Source of the DNA: Flavobacteriales bacterium
GTDB taxonomy: Bacteria; Bacteroidota; Bacteroidia; Flavobacteriales_D; Crocinitomicaceae
Direction: 5' to 3'
DNA: 42,062 bases
Assembly: GCA_947488235.1 (NCBI GenBank)
Contig: CANLAQ010000022.1
Location: forward strand, 1-42,062
Made by a program: the position numbers and the translations under genes. Within the stretch, counting starts at the first letter, position 1; each line of letters opens with the position of its first letter. A model generated the notes under the pieces. It saw only the letters and a program-made list of their open reading frames with translations, was not told the DNA's origin and ran no database searches. Shown here one piece after another: positions 33,500 to 42,062 of this stretch.

Positions 33500-33892
33500 A
33501 TGAAGTATTCCATCTTAATTCTAATGTTGTCAGTAGCGACATTCTTTCAAGCTCAAAAAGCAAAGCCTACAAAATCAAGTGGCGCACTAAAATTTACGGT
33601 TACTCAAATTACCAGAAGTGAAATAAAGTATGCTAATGAGGATCTTTTTGTATTTGAATTCATAAACAAATCTAAAAAAGATGCTGTAATTCAAAATGTA
33701 CAAACATCTTGTGGTTGTACCACGGCGGACAAACCAACAAAACCTATTAAGCCAGGTAAAAAAGGACAAATAAGCGTCTCTTATGACACGAGAAGGGTAG
33801 GTGAATTTACGAAAACAATTACGGTTACCTCCAATGTTGGCGAACCAGTTGTATTGACCATAAAAGGTAAAGTGCTTCCAGAAAAAAACTAA
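33500..33892 (+). CDS. DUF1573 domain protein, exported
   Basis: 130 residues. A signal peptide (MKYSILILMLSVATFFQAQ) is followed by a single DUF1573 domain of immunoglobulin-like beta fold. The family marks FEFINKSKKDAVIQNVQTSCGCTT, ISVSYDTRRVGEFTKTITVTSN and VVLTIKGKVLP are present. The function of DUF1573 is not established; members are abundant in Bacteroidota and sit in the periplasm or on the surface. A weak -7-like TATCCTTG is at 33472-33479. A terminator follows. Confidence 0.88.
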   Translation: MKYSILILMLSVATFFQAQKAKPTKSSGALKFTVTQITRSEIKYANEDLFVFEFINKSKKDAVIQNVQTSCGCTTADKPTKPIKPGKKGQISVSYDTRRVGEFTKTITVTSNVGEPVVLTIKGKVLPEKN

Positions 33893-33921
33893 TTACATAG
33901 GTTTTAATGACCTAAATATTT

Positions 33922-33951
33922 AAAAGCGTTGATTTTCAACGCTTTTTTTTT
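33922..33951 (+). terminator. Intrinsic terminator after the DUF1573 gene
   Basis: AAAAGCGTTGA pairs with TCAACGCTTTT around a 3-base loop, followed by a T run; total stem 11 bp. It separates the NUDIX/DUF1573 genes from valS. Confidence 0.9.
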
Positions 33952-33972
33952 ACTTCTTTTTCACTTCCTCCG

Positions 33973-34002
33973 TTTTGCCTGCAGGATAATTTGCTATCTT
34001 TG
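33973..34002 (+). promoter_or_regulatory. Promoter of valS (TTTTG-N17-TATCTTTG)
   Basis: TTTTG at 33973-33977 and an exact -7 element TATCTTTG at 33995-34002 with a 17-base spacer: the best two-part Bacteroidota promoter in the window. The start codon is 15 bases downstream. It also shows that the TTG at 33991, which opens the frame, is not the start. Confidence 0.75.
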
Positions 34003-34017
34003 AGCCAAATTTTTTGC

Positions 34018-36639
34018 ATGGAAATCCCTAAGACATTTGAACCGAATAGTGCCGAGAAGAAGTGGTACAGTCATTGGATGGACAAAGGCTATTTTCATTC
34101 CACACCTGATGAAAGAGAGCCCTATACCATTGTAATTCCTCCGCCAAATGTTACGGGAGTCTTGCATATGGGGCATATGTTGAATAATACGATTCAGGAT
34201 GTATTGATTCGTCGTGCTCGAATGTTAGGTAAAAATGCCTGTTGGGTGCCTGGAACTGATCACGCCTCTATTGCAACGGAAGCTAAGGTGGTACAAAAAC
34301 TTAAGGCTGAGGGAATTAATAAAACAGATTTATCTCGAGAAGAATTCCTGGCTCATGCTTTTGAATGGAAAGAAAAACATGGGGGAATCATACTAGAGCA
34401 ATTAAAAAAATTGGGTGCCTCTTGTGATTGGGAACGCACTCATTTTACTATGGATGAAGATTATTCTGCATCTGTTATAATGGTTTTTATTGATCTCTAC
34501 AACAAAGGAAAAATATACCGTGGTGTTCGCATGGTCAATTGGGATCCAGATGCACTTACTGCAGTTTCTGATGAAGAAGTGCTGTACAAGGAGGTTAATT
34601 CGCGCCTATTTCATGTGCGTTACAAAGTTGATGGCTCCAATGATGAGTGGATTACGATTGCAACCACACGCCCAGAAACAATATTAGGAGATTCTGCCAT
34701 CTGTGTCCATCCCGATGATGAGCGCTTTAAGCATTTGATTGGTAAAAATGTTCAAGTTCCTATTTCAAATCGCGTGATTCCTATTATTGCTGATGCTTAT
34801 GTTGACATGGAATTTGGTACAGGCTGTCTTAAAATTACTCCTGCTCATGATATAAATGATTACGAAATTGGCAGAAAATATAATCTAGCTTCCATTGATT
34901 TGTTCAATGAAAATGGGACATTAAATGCTAATGGATTGCATTACGAAGGAATGGATCGTTTTGAAGTTAGAAAGGAAATTGAAAAAGAATTAGACCGCAC
35001 AGGTTATTTGGTTAAAACGGAAGATTATATCAATAAGGTTGGATTTTCGGAAAGAACGAATGCCGTAATTGAACCTAAATTATCCATGCAGTGGTTTGTT
35101 GAAATGAAAGATTTTGCAAAGCCAGCCTTGGAAAATGTAATGAACAATACCATTTCTTTTTATCCCGATAAATTTAAAAATACCTACAGACATTGGATGG
35201 AGAATGTCAAAGATTGGTGTATTTCTAGACAATTGTGGTGGGGGCATAGAATTCCTGCATGGTATTTTGGCACCGGTGTTAATGATTTTGTTGTAGCGAC
35301 CACTATTGAAGAAGCTTGTTTGATTGCAACTGAAAAAACAGGCAAAAAAATTGCCCCTCAAGATTTGCGTCAAGATGATGATGTTTTGGATACTTGGTTC
35401 TCCAGTTGGTTGTGGCCAATCTCTGTATTTAGAGGCTTGACAGCACCGGAGAATCCTGAAATAAATTATTATTATCCTACTAATGATCTGGTTACAGCTC
35501 CAGAAATCATGTTCTTCTGGGTAGCGCGTATGATTATGGCAGGTTATGAATATAAAGGAGATCTGCCTTTTAGAAATGTATATTACACAGGAATTGTAAG
35601 AGATAAATTAGGTCGTAAAATGTCCAAATCTCTTGGTAATTCACCTGATCCAATCTCATTGATTGAGCAATATGGCGCTGATGGCGTTCGTGTTGGTGTA
35701 CTTATTTCATCACCAGCAGGTAATGACCTGCCTTTTGACACCTCTCAATGTGAGCAAGGAAGAAATTTTACCAATAAATTATGGAATGCGTATCGTTTGG
35801 TTTCAGCCTGGGAAGTTGTTTCCTTCGAACAACCAAAGTCTGCAGCATTAGCCATTGAGTGGTTTGAAAGTAGATTTAACAAAGTACTTCTGGAAATAAA
35901 TGATGCCTTTGATAAATTTCGTATTTCTGATGCTCTAATGTTGATTTATAAATTGGTATGGGATGATTTTTGCTCCTGGTACCTGGAGCTAATCAAACCT
36001 GGTTTTGAACAGCCTATCGATGCCAAAACTAAAGAAGCGACACTTATTTTCTTTGAAAATTTAATGAAATTAGTCCATCCTTTTGCTCCCTTTATTTCAG
36101 AAGAACTTTGGCATTTATTAAAAGAAAGAAAAGAAGGAGATGATATCATTATTGCCTCTTGGCCTGTCCCTGGTGCAGTAAATGAAGTTTTATTAGAAGA
36201 CTTTTCACGAACCGTTGAAGTGATTACCCATATTAGAAATAGCAGAAAGCAACAGAATATTGCCAATAAGGTGAAGCTTTCACTCTATGTTAAAAATAGT
36301 AGCGTCCCGAATCCATTAGATGCAGTTATTGTTAAGTTGGGTAATTTGTCCGATTTAAATTATTGCGATGAGAAAATTCAAGGCGCGTTTTCATTTGTAC
36401 TGGATGGAAAAGAATACTTCATTCCTTTTGGCGAAGAGGTAGATGTTGAAGCTGAAAAAGCTAAACTTCAGGAAGAAATTAAATATACAAAAGGATTTCT
36501 TAAAAGCGTTCAAGGGAAGTTGGGTAACCAGAATTTTGTTGGAAGTGCGCCAGTAAAAGTAGTGGAGAATGAAAAGAAAAAAGAAGCAGATGCTATCGCT
36601 AAACTTCTTATTCTGGAGGAAAAATTAGCTGGATTTTAA
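34018..36639 (+). CDS. valS: Valine--tRNA ligase
   Basis: 873 residues, a typical class I ValRS size. It charges tRNA-Val and edits misactivated threonine. The HIGH motif is HMGH (50-53, in [15 protein letters not shown]). The CP1 editing domain follows, with [24 protein letters not shown] is at 534-538 ([14 protein letters not shown]). The C-terminal anticodon-binding domain and the final coiled-coil arm ([20 protein letters not shown]) complete it. The start is the ATG giving [10 protein letters not shown]. It is convergent with the OmpA-like gene with only 7 bases between stops. Confidence 0.97.
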   Translation: MEIPKTFEPNSAEKKWYSHWMDKGYFHSTPDEREPYTIVIPPPNVTGVLHMGHMLNNTIQDVLIRRARMLGKNACWVPGTDHASIATEAKVVQKLKAEGINKTDLSREEFLAHAFEWKEKHGGIILEQLKKLGASCDWERTHFTMDEDYSASVIMVFIDLYNKGKIYRGVRMVNWDPDALTAVSDEEVLYKEVNSRLFHVRYKVDGSNDEWITIATTRPETILGDSAICVHPDDERFKHLIGKNVQVPISNRVIPIIADAYVDMEFGTGCLKITPAHDINDYEIGRKYNLASIDLFNENGTLNANGLHYEGMDRFEVRKEIEKELDRTGYLVKTEDYINKVGFSERTNAVIEPKLSMQWFVEMKDFAKPALENVMNNTISFYPDKFKNTYRHWMENVKDWCISRQLWWGHRIPAWYFGTGVNDFVVATTIEEACLIATEKTGKKIAPQDLRQDDDVLDTWFSSWLWPISVFRGLTAPENPEINYYYPTNDLVTAPEIMFFWVARMIMAGYEYKGDLPFRNVYYTGIVRDKLGRKMSKSLGNSPDPISLIEQYGADGVRVGVLISSPAGNDLPFDTSQCEQGRNFTNKLWNAYRLVSAWEVVSFEQPKSAALAIEWFESRFNKVLLEINDAFDKFRISDALMLIYKLVWDDFCSWYLELIKPGFEQPIDAKTKEATLIFFENLMKLVHPFAPFISEELWHLLKERKEGDDIIIASWPVPGAVNEVLLEDFSRTVEVITHIRNSRKQQNIANKVKLSLYVKNSSVPNPLDAVIVKLGNLSDLNYCDEKIQGAFSFVLDGKEYFIPFGEEVDVEAEKAKLQEEIKYTKGFLKSVQGKLGNQNFVGSAPVKVVENEKKKEADAIAKLLILEEKLAGF

Positions 36640-36646
36640 GCGCTTC

Positions 36647-37513
36647 TTAAATAAAAGAAAAGTCAACGCGTCTATTTCGCTTTTTTCCTTCTGCTGTTTT
36701 ATTGGTATCCTTAGGTTTGTTTTCACCGTCGTAGGAAATTACAATACGGTCTTTACTCAATCCTTTGGAAATAAAATAGCTCGTTATGGCTTCTGCTCTT
36801 CTTTTTGATAGGTCTATATTATAAGTGTCAGAACCATCAGAATCCGTATTACCAACAACTTTAATTCTTAAATCTGAATGCCCTAAAATCATGCGTGCCA
36901 TTAAATTTAAATAGGGAAAATAGTTGGAGGGTATTTCATCCTTGTTGTATTCGAAATAGATAGATTGAAATGCAAAGTTTTTAAGTTCTTGGGGTCTTTT
37001 TTCTGGTGCAGACAATCCATATTCTAAATCTTCTTGAAAGCGAGCAACCCATCTGTGGTCGTGCAATGGGGTTGGATCTTGGTCCAATTCAATTCTAGTC
37101 TTGTAGAGTATTAACGATCCCTTTATGCTCGGACACTTTTGGCTTTTGAAAGTACCCACCCAGTACGCATTGGAATCAACAAAATGAAATGACATGGAAA
37201 GTAAACAGGAGTTGGCACTTCCGTTAGAAGTTTTTAATATGGCATTTTGGGTAATCTCAAATGATTTTTTATTTTCAAAGGACCCTAAAACTTTTTTATT
37301 GATGAAAGTATTTTCGCCCACCACTTCTTCTCTTGATTCGCCATCTATTAATCCAGCAATTGCCTTAATGCGCATATAAAATGCTTGTCCCTGCGACCAA
37401 GTGGTGTTTTCTAATTTTAATAAGCCTTGGTAATCACCTGTTATAGTGCCTTGAGCCTTGCTTAAATAAGGTATAATAAAAATTAAGAGTATTGAAAATA
37501 TTCTCATAGACAT
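36647..37513 (-). CDS. OmpA family outer membrane protein
   Basis: 288 residues. The signal peptide is MSMRIFSILLIFIIPYLSKAQ. The first 175 or so mature residues are beta-rich and not assigned. The C-terminal OmpA domain (about 182-288) begins FAFQSIYFEYNKDEIPSNY. It contains VVGNTDSDGSDTYNIDLSKRRAEAI and ends KKRNRRVDFSFI, the pattern that binds peptidoglycan. It is therefore probably an envelope protein tying a surface or periplasmic domain to the cell wall. A second in-frame ATG two codons in is equally plausible. Divergent from the glutathione peroxidase gene. Confidence 0.88.
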   Translation of the reverse strand: MSMRIFSILLIFIIPYLSKAQGTITGDYQGLLKLENTTWSQGQAFYMRIKAIAGLIDGESREEVVGENTFINKKVLGSFENKKSFEITQNAILKTSNGSANSCLLSMSFHFVDSNAYWVGTFKSQKCPSIKGSLILYKTRIELDQDPTPLHDHRWVARFQEDLEYGLSAPEKRPQELKNFAFQSIYFEYNKDEIPSNYFPYLNLMARMILGHSDLRIKVVGNTDSDGSDTYNIDLSKRRAEAITSYFISKGLSKDRIVISYDGENKPKDTNKTAEGKKRNRRVDFSFI

Positions 37514-37593
37514 ACTTATTCGTAGAATCTTTCAAAAAGTTCTTTAAATTTAACGAACTCTTTAATCTTTTAATTGTTTAAGTAAGAAAAAAT

Positions 37594-38136
37594 ATGAAAA
37601 CTTTACTTTTAGCCTTCAGCGCAATTTTATTACTAAATTCAATGAACCCAATGGAACGAAAATCAATTCACTCTTTTAAAGTTACAGATATTGAAGGAAA
37701 ATCTTTCGATTTTTCAAGCTTGAAAGGAAAGAAAATTATGGTAGTTAATACCGCTTCTAAATGTGGATTGACACCACAGTATGAGCAATTGGAAGCAGTG
37801 TATTCGAAATATAAGGCTGAAGGGTTCGTCATTGTTGGTTTTCCTGCGAATAATTTTATGTCGCAAGAACCCGGAAGTGATAAGGAAATAGCGTCGTTTT
37901 GCGTGAAGAATTATGGGGTGAATTTTCCGATGATGTCCAAAATATCCGTTAAAGGAAAAGATATGCATCCTTTGTATAAATTCTTAACTGAAAAGTCCCA
38001 AAATGGACTGGAAGACAATTCGGTTAAATGGAATTTTCAGAAGTATTTATTGGATGAAAATGGGTACTTAATCCGTGTGATTCCACCTACAACACTTCCA
38101 GATGATCCGTCTATAATTTCTTGGATAAAATCTTAA
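37594..38136 (+). CDS. Glutathione peroxidase family thiol peroxidase
   Basis: 180 residues. It reduces hydroperoxides using thiols, probably thioredoxin-linked. The catalytic tetrad is visible: C57 (ASKCGLT), Q91 (MSQEP), W146 and N147 (KWNFQKYL). The usual Cys in the FPCNQF motif is Ala here (FPANNF), but C103 (SFCVKNYG) aligns with the known resolving Cys of thioredoxin-type enzymes. A hydrophobic N-terminus (LLLAFSAILLLNS) suggests export or membrane attachment, with no lipobox Cys. No clear -7 element was found; the gene is alone between the OmpA-like gene and gyrB. Confidence 0.9.
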   Translation: MKTLLLAFSAILLLNSMNPMERKSIHSFKVTDIEGKSFDFSSLKGKKIMVVNTASKCGLTPQYEQLEAVYSKYKAEGFVIVGFPANNFMSQEPGSDKEIASFCVKNYGVNFPMMSKISVKGKDMHPLYKFLTEKSQNGLEDNSVKWNFQKYLLDENGYLIRVIPPTTLPDDPSIISWIKS

Positions 38137-38212
38137 CATTTAAGTTGAAATTTTGTTGATAAGTTAGTGCTAAGGGACGCCTTCTAAACACCATGTTTCG
38201 CGCTCTTTTTCG

Positions 38213-38220
38213 TATTTTTG
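38213..38220 (+). promoter_or_regulatory. -7 element for gyrB
   Basis: TATTTTTG, exact match, 38 bases before the start codon. The -33 region lacks a TTG; a TTTC is present but too close. Confidence 0.45.
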
Positions 38221-38255
38221 TTACGCTTTAAAATATAATAAATCGTAATAAATAA

Positions 38256-40211
<1,956 letters not shown>

Positions 40212-40225
40212 ATCAAATATTTGAT
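40212..40225. repeat. 14-base perfect palindrome after gyrB
   Basis: ATCAAATATTTGAT immediately follows the gyrB stop codon and precedes the terminator stem by nine bases. It could be a protein-binding site or a small hairpin that is part of the transcript end; no function known. Confidence 0.4.
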
Positions 40226-40226
40226 C

Positions 40227-40259
40227 AAAAAAAAGGGCTCCATTTGGAGCCCTTTTTTT
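40227..40259. terminator. Bidirectional terminator between gyrB and gcvH
   Basis: GGGCTCC and GGAGCCC form a 7-bp G/C-rich stem around ATTT, with eight A before and seven T after, so it can serve both convergent genes. Confidence 0.92.
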
Positions 40260-40274
40260 ATTTGGTATTGTTTC

Positions 40275-40652
40275 TTAATGAATCAAATTTCCGTATGCAG
40301 TTGCATCTAATAGTGAATCAAATTCACTAGCGTCGCTAATTTTTAATTTTACCATCCATCCTTCACCATAAGGATCACTGTTTACCAACTCAGGATTTCC
40401 GTCCAATGCTTCGTTAAGTTCTAATAATTCTCCGGATAATGGCATGAATAAATCAGAAACGGTTTTAACGGCTTCAATCGAACCAAAGATTTCTTCTTTG
40501 TCGATTGTTTCGCCAATGGTTTCAATTTCTACATATACGATATCACCTAATTCGCCTTGTGCAAATGCTGTGATTCCTACTGTTGCTATGTCTCCGTCTA
40601 ATCGAACCCACTCATGGTCCTTAGTATACTTTAATTCTGCTGGTATGCTCAT
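40275..40652 (-). CDS. gcvH: Glycine cleavage system H protein
   Basis: 125 residues. It is the lipoyl carrier that shuttles the aminomethyl group in glycine cleavage. The lipoylated lysine is K63 in [29 protein letters not shown] near the start and the end region [11 protein letters not shown] are typical. The start is the ATG giving [10 protein letters not shown]. The frame runs 20 codons further upstream but through the promoter element at 40668-40700, and those residues do not resemble GcvH. Monocistronic; gcvP and gcvT are not in the window. Confidence 0.95.
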   Translation of the reverse strand: MSIPAELKYTKDHEWVRLDGDIATVGITAFAQGELGDIVYVEIETIGETIDKEEIFGSIEAVKTVSDLFMPLSGELLELNEALDGNPELVNSDPYGEGWMVKLKISDASEFDSLLDATAYGNLIH

Positions 40653-40667
40653 CTCTTCTTTTTTTAA

Positions 40668-40700
40668 CAAAGTTAAAATATTTACCAATATGTTAAGCAA
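40668..40700 (-). promoter_or_regulatory. Promoter of gcvH (TTG-N22-TAACTTTG)
   Basis: Minus strand: TTG at 40698-40700, a 22-base spacer, and exact TAACTTTG at 40668-40675, 15 bases before the ATG at 40652. It fixes the gcvH start. Confidence 0.65.
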
Positions 40701-40867
40701 CTTATTATGCATTGTTCATGCAAATTTGACTTGCTCTAAATTTTAAAATATTACTCTGATCTGTATATGTGCTCTTGATCTATCTTCTAGCGCTACAAAA
40801 ACCTTGATTTTGTTAAGTCTTTTTGTAGAAGTCCTTCTTAAAAAGTGTTTTACTGATTTAGATTAAT

Positions 40868-40875
40868 TAATTTTG
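40868..40875 (+). promoter_or_regulatory. -7 element directly before prfB
   Basis: TAATTTTG, exact match, only four bases before the prfB ATG. The expected initiation point is on or next to the A of the start codon. No TTG at -33. The rest of the gap from gcvH (40701-40867) holds no gene. Confidence 0.5.
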
Positions 40876-40879
40876 TCGT

Positions 40880-41962
40880 ATGACCAATGAACAGTATAAA
40901 GAATTAAATAAACGCATTGATTCTATTTCAATTTATCTAAAAATTGAAGAGAAACGCCAACAATTAAAGGAAGAGGAATTACGAACTCAAGATCCAAATT
41001 TTTGGGAAGACCCTAAAAAAGCTGAAGTTCAGATGAAAGTGATCCGAGGACTTAAATTTTGGGTGGAACAGTTCGATTCTTTAAAATCTGGTGCTGCGGA
41101 TCTAGATGTTCTTCAAGAATTTGTAAAGGAAGGGATGGCAGAAGCAAAAGAACTCGATCAATCATTTCTTAAAATTCAAGAAGGTGTTGAGGAGTTGGAG
41201 TTAAAAAACATGCTTTCCGGTGAAGAAGATGCGCTGAGTGCCGTAGTTCAAATTACTGCAGGTGCCGGGGGAACTGAAAGTTGCGATTGGGCCTCTATGT
41301 TGATGCGTATGTATATGATGTGGGGACAAAAGAAAGGGCATAAATTAAGTGAATTGAATTATCAAGAAGGAGATGTAGCTGGGGTAAAAACAGTTACAAT
41401 CGAATTTGAAGGCGCTTTTGCCTTTGGTTATCTGAAAGGAGAGAATGGGGTCCATCGTTTGGTCCGTATTTCTCCGTTTGATTCTAATGCTAAAAGACAT
41501 ACCTCATTTGTATCTGTATATGTTTATCCATTAGTGGATGATAATATTGTGATTCATGTGAATCCGGCAGATGTCACTTTTGAAACCTTTAGATCGGGTG
41601 GAGCAGGTGGACAAAATGTAAACAAGGTGGAAACTGCAGTTCGATTGAGACACGCTCCCTCAGGAATTATTATCGAGAATTCAGAGTCTAGGTCACAATT
41701 GGCCAATAAAGAAAAAGCAATGCAATTGTTGCGCTCTCAATTATATGAATTGGAAATCAGAGACCGTATGGAAAAAAGGAATGAGATTGAAGCGGGGAAG
41801 AAAAAAATTGAATGGGGTTCTCAGATCCGAAATTATGTAATGCAGCCCTATAAATTAGTGAAGGATGTTCGCACAGGGATTGAAACATCTGATGTTGATG
41901 GTGTTATGGATGGAAATTTAGATCCTTTCTTGAAAGGTTACCTGATGCAATTCGGTTCTTAA
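40880..41962 (+). CDS. prfB: Peptide chain release factor 2
   Basis: 360 residues. RF2 recognises UGA and UAA stops and triggers peptide release. The codon-recognition motif SPF is at 198-200 ([12 protein letters not shown]) and the catalytic GGQ at 243-245 ([12 protein letters not shown]). The frame is continuous. Many bacteria have a +1 frameshift site with in-frame UGA at the YL codons near residue 20-25; here the aligned place reads TAT CTA AAA with no stop, so autoregulation by frameshifting is absent. The start ATG lies four bases past a -7 element. Confidence 0.96.
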   Translation: MTNEQYKELNKRIDSISIYLKIEEKRQQLKEEELRTQDPNFWEDPKKAEVQMKVIRGLKFWVEQFDSLKSGAADLDVLQEFVKEGMAEAKELDQSFLKIQEGVEELELKNMLSGEEDALSAVVQITAGAGGTESCDWASMLMRMYMMWGQKKGHKLSELNYQEGDVAGVKTVTIEFEGAFAFGYLKGENGVHRLVRISPFDSNAKRHTSFVSVYVYPLVDDNIVIHVNPADVTFETFRSGGAGGQNVNKVETAVRLRHAPSGIIIENSESRSQLANKEKAMQLLRSQLYELEIRDRMEKRNEIEAGKKKIEWGSQIRNYVMQPYKLVKDVRTGIETSDVDGVMDGNLDPFLKGYLMQFGS

Positions 41963-42062
41963 TTATAAGGAGCTCATTAATTTCTCTAAAGCAATTCCTC
42001 TAGAACCTTTTAGTAAAATCATTTTGTCTTTAATAGGATGATCTTTTAGAAATTCTAATAAG
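41963..42062 (-). CDS. murF: MurF C-terminal end (partial, runs off the window)
   Basis: 33 codons at the right edge read LLEFLKDHPIKDKM, then ILLKGSRGIALEKLMSSL and a TAA stop adjoining the prfB stop. The KGSRG(I/M)xLE ending is characteristic of UDP-N-acetylmuramoyl-tripeptide--D-alanyl-D-alanine ligase, which adds D-Ala-D-Ala to the peptidoglycan precursor. Only the C-terminus is present, so the call rests on this motif. Confidence 0.75.
   Translation of the reverse strand, partial: LLEFLKDHPIKDKMILLKGSRGIALEKLMSSL

Noticed and set aside
33991-34017. Nine extra codons before valS from a TTG start
   Set aside because: They contain the exact -7 element TATCTTTG, and ValRS proteins start close to [10 protein letters not shown]; the ATG at 34018 is the start.
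35080-35373. 97-codon frame antisense to valS
   Set aside because: Shadow of the valS coding frame; no promoter or family signal.
40653-40712. Twenty extra N-terminal codons for gcvH
   Set aside because: This stretch carries the gcvH promoter and looks unlike the conserved N-terminus of H protein.

Overview
This window reads as a chromosomal segment of a Bacteroidota bacterium, most likely from the class Flavobacteriia; I cannot fix the family. Support from the sequence: AT-rich DNA, a protein with a type IX secretion (T9SS) C-terminal sorting signal, the Thx-type small ribosomal protein, a FeoB-associated Cys-rich peptide, ACT-less SerA next to SerC, a DUF1573 protein, and many copies of the Bacteroidota promoter element TAnnTTTG upstream of genes. 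Shine-Dalgarno sites are not evident.

Layout. 1-3.1 kb: secreted Omp28-like T9SS protein and tcdA, both on the minus strand. 3.2-6.4 kb: two abutting POT peptide transporters. 6.5-7.6 kb: an unknown protein divergent from a cyclophilin. 7.6-11.2 kb: minus-strand serC-serA with two small unknown proteins and an AlkB-like dioxygenase behind them. 11.3-13.3 kb: corA-trmH-thx. 13.4-15.8 kb: ferrous iron uptake (feoA, feoB and a 48-residue peptide gene). 15.9-18.1 kb: gpsA-aspartate kinase. 18.2-19.5 kb: small unknown protein and a divergent AIM24-family protein. 19.5-22.9 kb: rlmI-MATE-fmt, packed end to end. 23.1-26.5 kb: small unknown protein, DASS transporter, acyl-CoA ligase. 26.6-31.0 kb: rsfS-ftsH-DUF2007-like-cdsA-psd, linking membrane protein quality control to phosphatidylethanolamine synthesis, followed by a Lys/Cys-rich secreted peptide. 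31.1-33.9 kb: birA, SRPBCC protein, pyrE, NUDIX protein, DUF1573 protein. 34.0-42.1 kb: valS, OmpA-like protein, glutathione peroxidase, gyrB, gcvH, prfB and the C-terminal end of murF.

Almost everything is housekeeping. There are no insertion sequences, phage genes, CRISPR arrays, toxin-antitoxin pairs or RNA genes that I can recognise, and no gene-free stretch longer than about 270 bases. I did not find a convincing new multi-gene system. The points most worth a second look are a set of promoters whose -7 element lies only 4 to 9 bases from the start codon (predicting leaderless or nearly leaderless mRNAs for feoA, gpsA, rlmI, pyrE, the NUDIX gene and prfB), the overlapping divergent start codons of pyrE and the NUDIX gene, a POT transporter with a large inserted loop and a changed binding-site residue, and several small proteins of unknown function.
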